Of a DNA stretch of 5,734 nucleotides, positions 4,108-5,734 are shown piece by piece. This stretch comes from Actinomycetes bacterium (GTDB taxonomy: Bacteria > Actinomycetota > Acidimicrobiia > Acidimicrobiales > RAAP-2), in NCBI GenBank assembly GCA_021841725.1, contig JAKCEC010000094.1, forward strand, positions 1 through 5,734, written 5' to 3'. Under the pieces are notes generated by a model. The model had not been told where the DNA came from. It saw only the letters and a program-made list of their open reading frames with translations, and made no database searches. The position numbers and the translations under genes were made by a program. Each line of letters starts with the position of its first letter. The first letter of the stretch is position 1.

Positions 4108-5734
4108 AGTCCTCACTCGCCGAGTGCGCGTCCATCAGTCCGGCGATCATGTTCACCACGGTCGGGTCCGTCAACGTGGTGACGTCCCCGAGGGAGCGGT
4201 TCTCGGCGACGTCGCGTAGGAGGCGGCGCATGATCTTGCCGCTACGGGTCTTGGGCAGGTCCGGGGTGAGGATGATCTGACGGGGCCTCGCGATCGGACT
4301 GATCGTGCTCGCGACGTGCGCGCGCAGCTCCTCGATGACCTGGGCTTGGTCCTTGTCGGTGTCCTCGGCGGAGAGTTTGAGCGTCACGAAGGCCACGATC
4401 GCCTGACCCGTGGTCTCGTCCGACGCGCCCACCACCGCCGCCTCCGCCACGGCGCGGTGGCCGACCAGGGCGTGCTCCACCTCGGTGGTGGAGAGGCGGT
4501 GTCCCGAGATGTTCATGACGTCGTCGACGCGACCGAGCAACCAGAGGTCGCCGTCGTTGTCCAACTTGGCCCCGTCGCCGGCGAAGTACTTACCCGGGAA
4601 ACGGCTCCAGTACGTTTCGAAGTAGCGCTCGGGGTCGCCCCAGATCCCTCGGGTCATGGACGGCCAGGGGGCCGTGATGACGAGGTAGCCCCCCTCCCCG
4701 TTGGCGACCTCCTGGCCGGCGTCGTCCACCACCGCGGTGGAGATCCCGGGCAGGGCCCGCATCGCGGCGCCCGGCTTCGTCGAGGTGATGCCCGGGAGCG
4801 GTGAGCACATGATGGCCCCCGTCTCGGTCTGCCACCAGGTGTCCACGATCGGGCAGCGTCCGCCGCCGACGTTCTTGCGGTACCAGATCCACGCTTCGGG
4901 GTTGATCGGCTCGCCCACCGTACCCAGTAGACGCAGGGAGGAGAGGTCGAAGGACTCGGGAATCTGATGTCCCCACTTCATGAGGGTGCGGATGGTCGTG
5001 GGCGCGGTGTAGAGGATCGTCGCCTTGAACTGCGAGATGATCTTCCACCAGCGGTCGCGTCCGCCCGAGTCCGGCAGACCCTCGTACATGATCTGCGTGG
5101 CGCCGTTGATGAGGGGGCCGTACACGATGTAACTATGACCCGTGATCCAGCCGATGTCGGCCGCCGTCCAGCACACGTCGGTCTCGGGCTTCACGTCAAA
5201 GACGTAGTGGTACGTGGTGGCGACCTGGGTGAGGTAGCCCGCGGTGGTGTGGAAGATGCCCTTGGGCTTGGCCGTGGTGCCCGAGGTGTACATGATGAAC
5301 ATGGTCTGCTCGGCCGGGAAGGATTCGGGTACGTGGGTGTCGTCTTGACGATCGACGACCTCGTGCCACCAGTGGTCGCGACCCTCGACCCATTCGACGT
5401 CACCCTGCGTGCGCTGTACGACCAGCACCGCACTGACGTCGGGACAGGACTTGAGCGCCTCGTCCACGGCGGGCTTGAGGGGTGAGGCGGCGCCGCGACG
5501 AAACGCCCCGTCGGCGGTGATGACGAAACGGCAGTCCGAGTCGAGGATTCGCGAGGCCAGCGCGTCGGCGGAGAATCCCCCGAAGACGACGGAGTGGATG
5601 GCGCCCAGGCGCACGACGGCGAGCATGGCGAAGACGGCCTCGGGGATCATGGGCATGTAGACGGCCACCCGATCGCCCTTCTTCACCCCCAACTCGGTCA
5701 AGGCGTTGGCCGTGCGACACACCTGGCGCAGTAA
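4106..5734 (-). CDS. acs: Acetyl-CoA synthetase (AMP-forming), 5' end beyond right edge
   Basis: Acs activates acetate with ATP and CoA through acetyl-AMP to acetyl-CoA in the cytoplasm. The frame is open from the right edge: 542 residues are visible, beginning [16 protein letters not shown], with about 110 missing from a usual length near 650. GTG codons such as the one at 5722 are internal, since family sequence continues upstream of it. In fragment numbering, the phosphate-binding loop [11 protein letters not shown] is at 149-159, GWITGHSY (195-202) and [11 protein letters not shown] line the acyl pocket, and DTWWQTETG (298-306) carries the tryptophan that restricts the pocket to small acyl groups. 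[18 protein letters not shown] (401-418) is the hinge and C-terminal domain signature. PKTRSGK (494-500) ends in the catalytic Lys500, the residue acetylated in many Acs enzymes to switch activity off. Ala155 replaces the glycine common in TSG-S/T-T-GKPKG. Propionyl-CoA synthetase is less likely given the tryptophan and overall match. It is convergent with the ene-reductase gene. Confidence 0.95.
   Translation of the reverse strand, partial: LLRQVCRTANALTELGVKKGDRVAVYMPMIPEAVFAMLAVVRLGAIHSVVFGGFSADALASRILDSDCRFVITADGAFRRGAASPLKPAVDEALKSCPDVSAVLVVQRTQGDVEWVEGRDHWWHEVVDRQDDTHVPESFPAEQTMFIMYTSGTTAKPKGIFHTTAGYLTQVATTYHYVFDVKPETDVCWTAADIGWITGHSYIVYGPLINGATQIMYEGLPDSGGRDRWWKIISQFKATILYTAPTTIRTLMKWGHQIPESFDLSSLRLLGTVGEPINPEAWIWYRKNVGGGRCPIVDTWWQTETGAIMCSPLPGITSTKPGAAMRALPGISTAVVDDAGQEVANGEGGYLVITAPWPSMTRGIWGDPERYFETYWSRFPGKYFAGDGAKLDNDGDLWLLGRVDDVMNISGHRLSTTEVEHALVGHRAVAEAAVVGASDETTGQAIVAFVTLKLSAEDTDKDQAQVIEELRAHVASTISPIARPRQIILTPDLPKTRSGKIMRRLLRDVAENRSLGDVTTLTDPTVVNMIAGLMDAHSASED

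Overview
The window is GC-rich chromosomal DNA from a bacterium. It holds four protein-coding loci of ordinary central and cofactor metabolism, one tRNA gene, and short intergenic regions. The codon bias (G or C at nearly every third position), the GTG starts, an apparently leaderless gene and strong hairpins without T-tracts suggest a high-GC actinobacterium. A deep-branching lineage such as Acidimicrobiia is possible, but this is inference and no phylogenetic marker in the window settles it.

Layout. Bases 1-1350 (minus) carry the first 450 codons of the glutamate synthase large subunit gltB, cut by the left edge. An 83-bp divergent intergenic region separates it from thiO (1434-2510, plus), a glycine oxidase. 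thiO overlaps by 4 bp with thiS (2507-2701), the sulfur-carrier protein of thiamine thiazole synthesis. A complete tRNA-Pro(GGG) gene with encoded CCA follows at 2755-2833. Next is an Old Yellow Enzyme of the YqjM/XenA class (2963-4039, plus, start corrected to the internal GTG at 2963). It converges on acs (4106-5734, minus), acetyl-CoA synthetase, whose 5' end is beyond the right edge. A perfect 17-bp inverted repeat lies between the two convergent genes and probably terminates both.

How the genes relate. thiO and thiS are the only clear functional unit: ThiO supplies dehydroglycine (iminoacetate) and ThiS carries the sulfur for the thiazole ring. thiG, the expected next gene, is absent and a tRNA stands in its place. 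gltB (ammonia assimilation), the ene-reductase and acs (acetate activation) are independent neighbours rather than a pathway.

I found no mobile element, CRISPR array, phage or defence gene and no convincing undescribed system. The points worth a second look are small: the incomplete thiazole cluster, a promoter-like signature shared by the tRNA and ene-reductase genes, a palindrome at the ene-reductase promoter, paired hairpins at the convergent junction, and a Gly-to-Ala change in the acetyl-CoA synthetase phosphate-binding loop.
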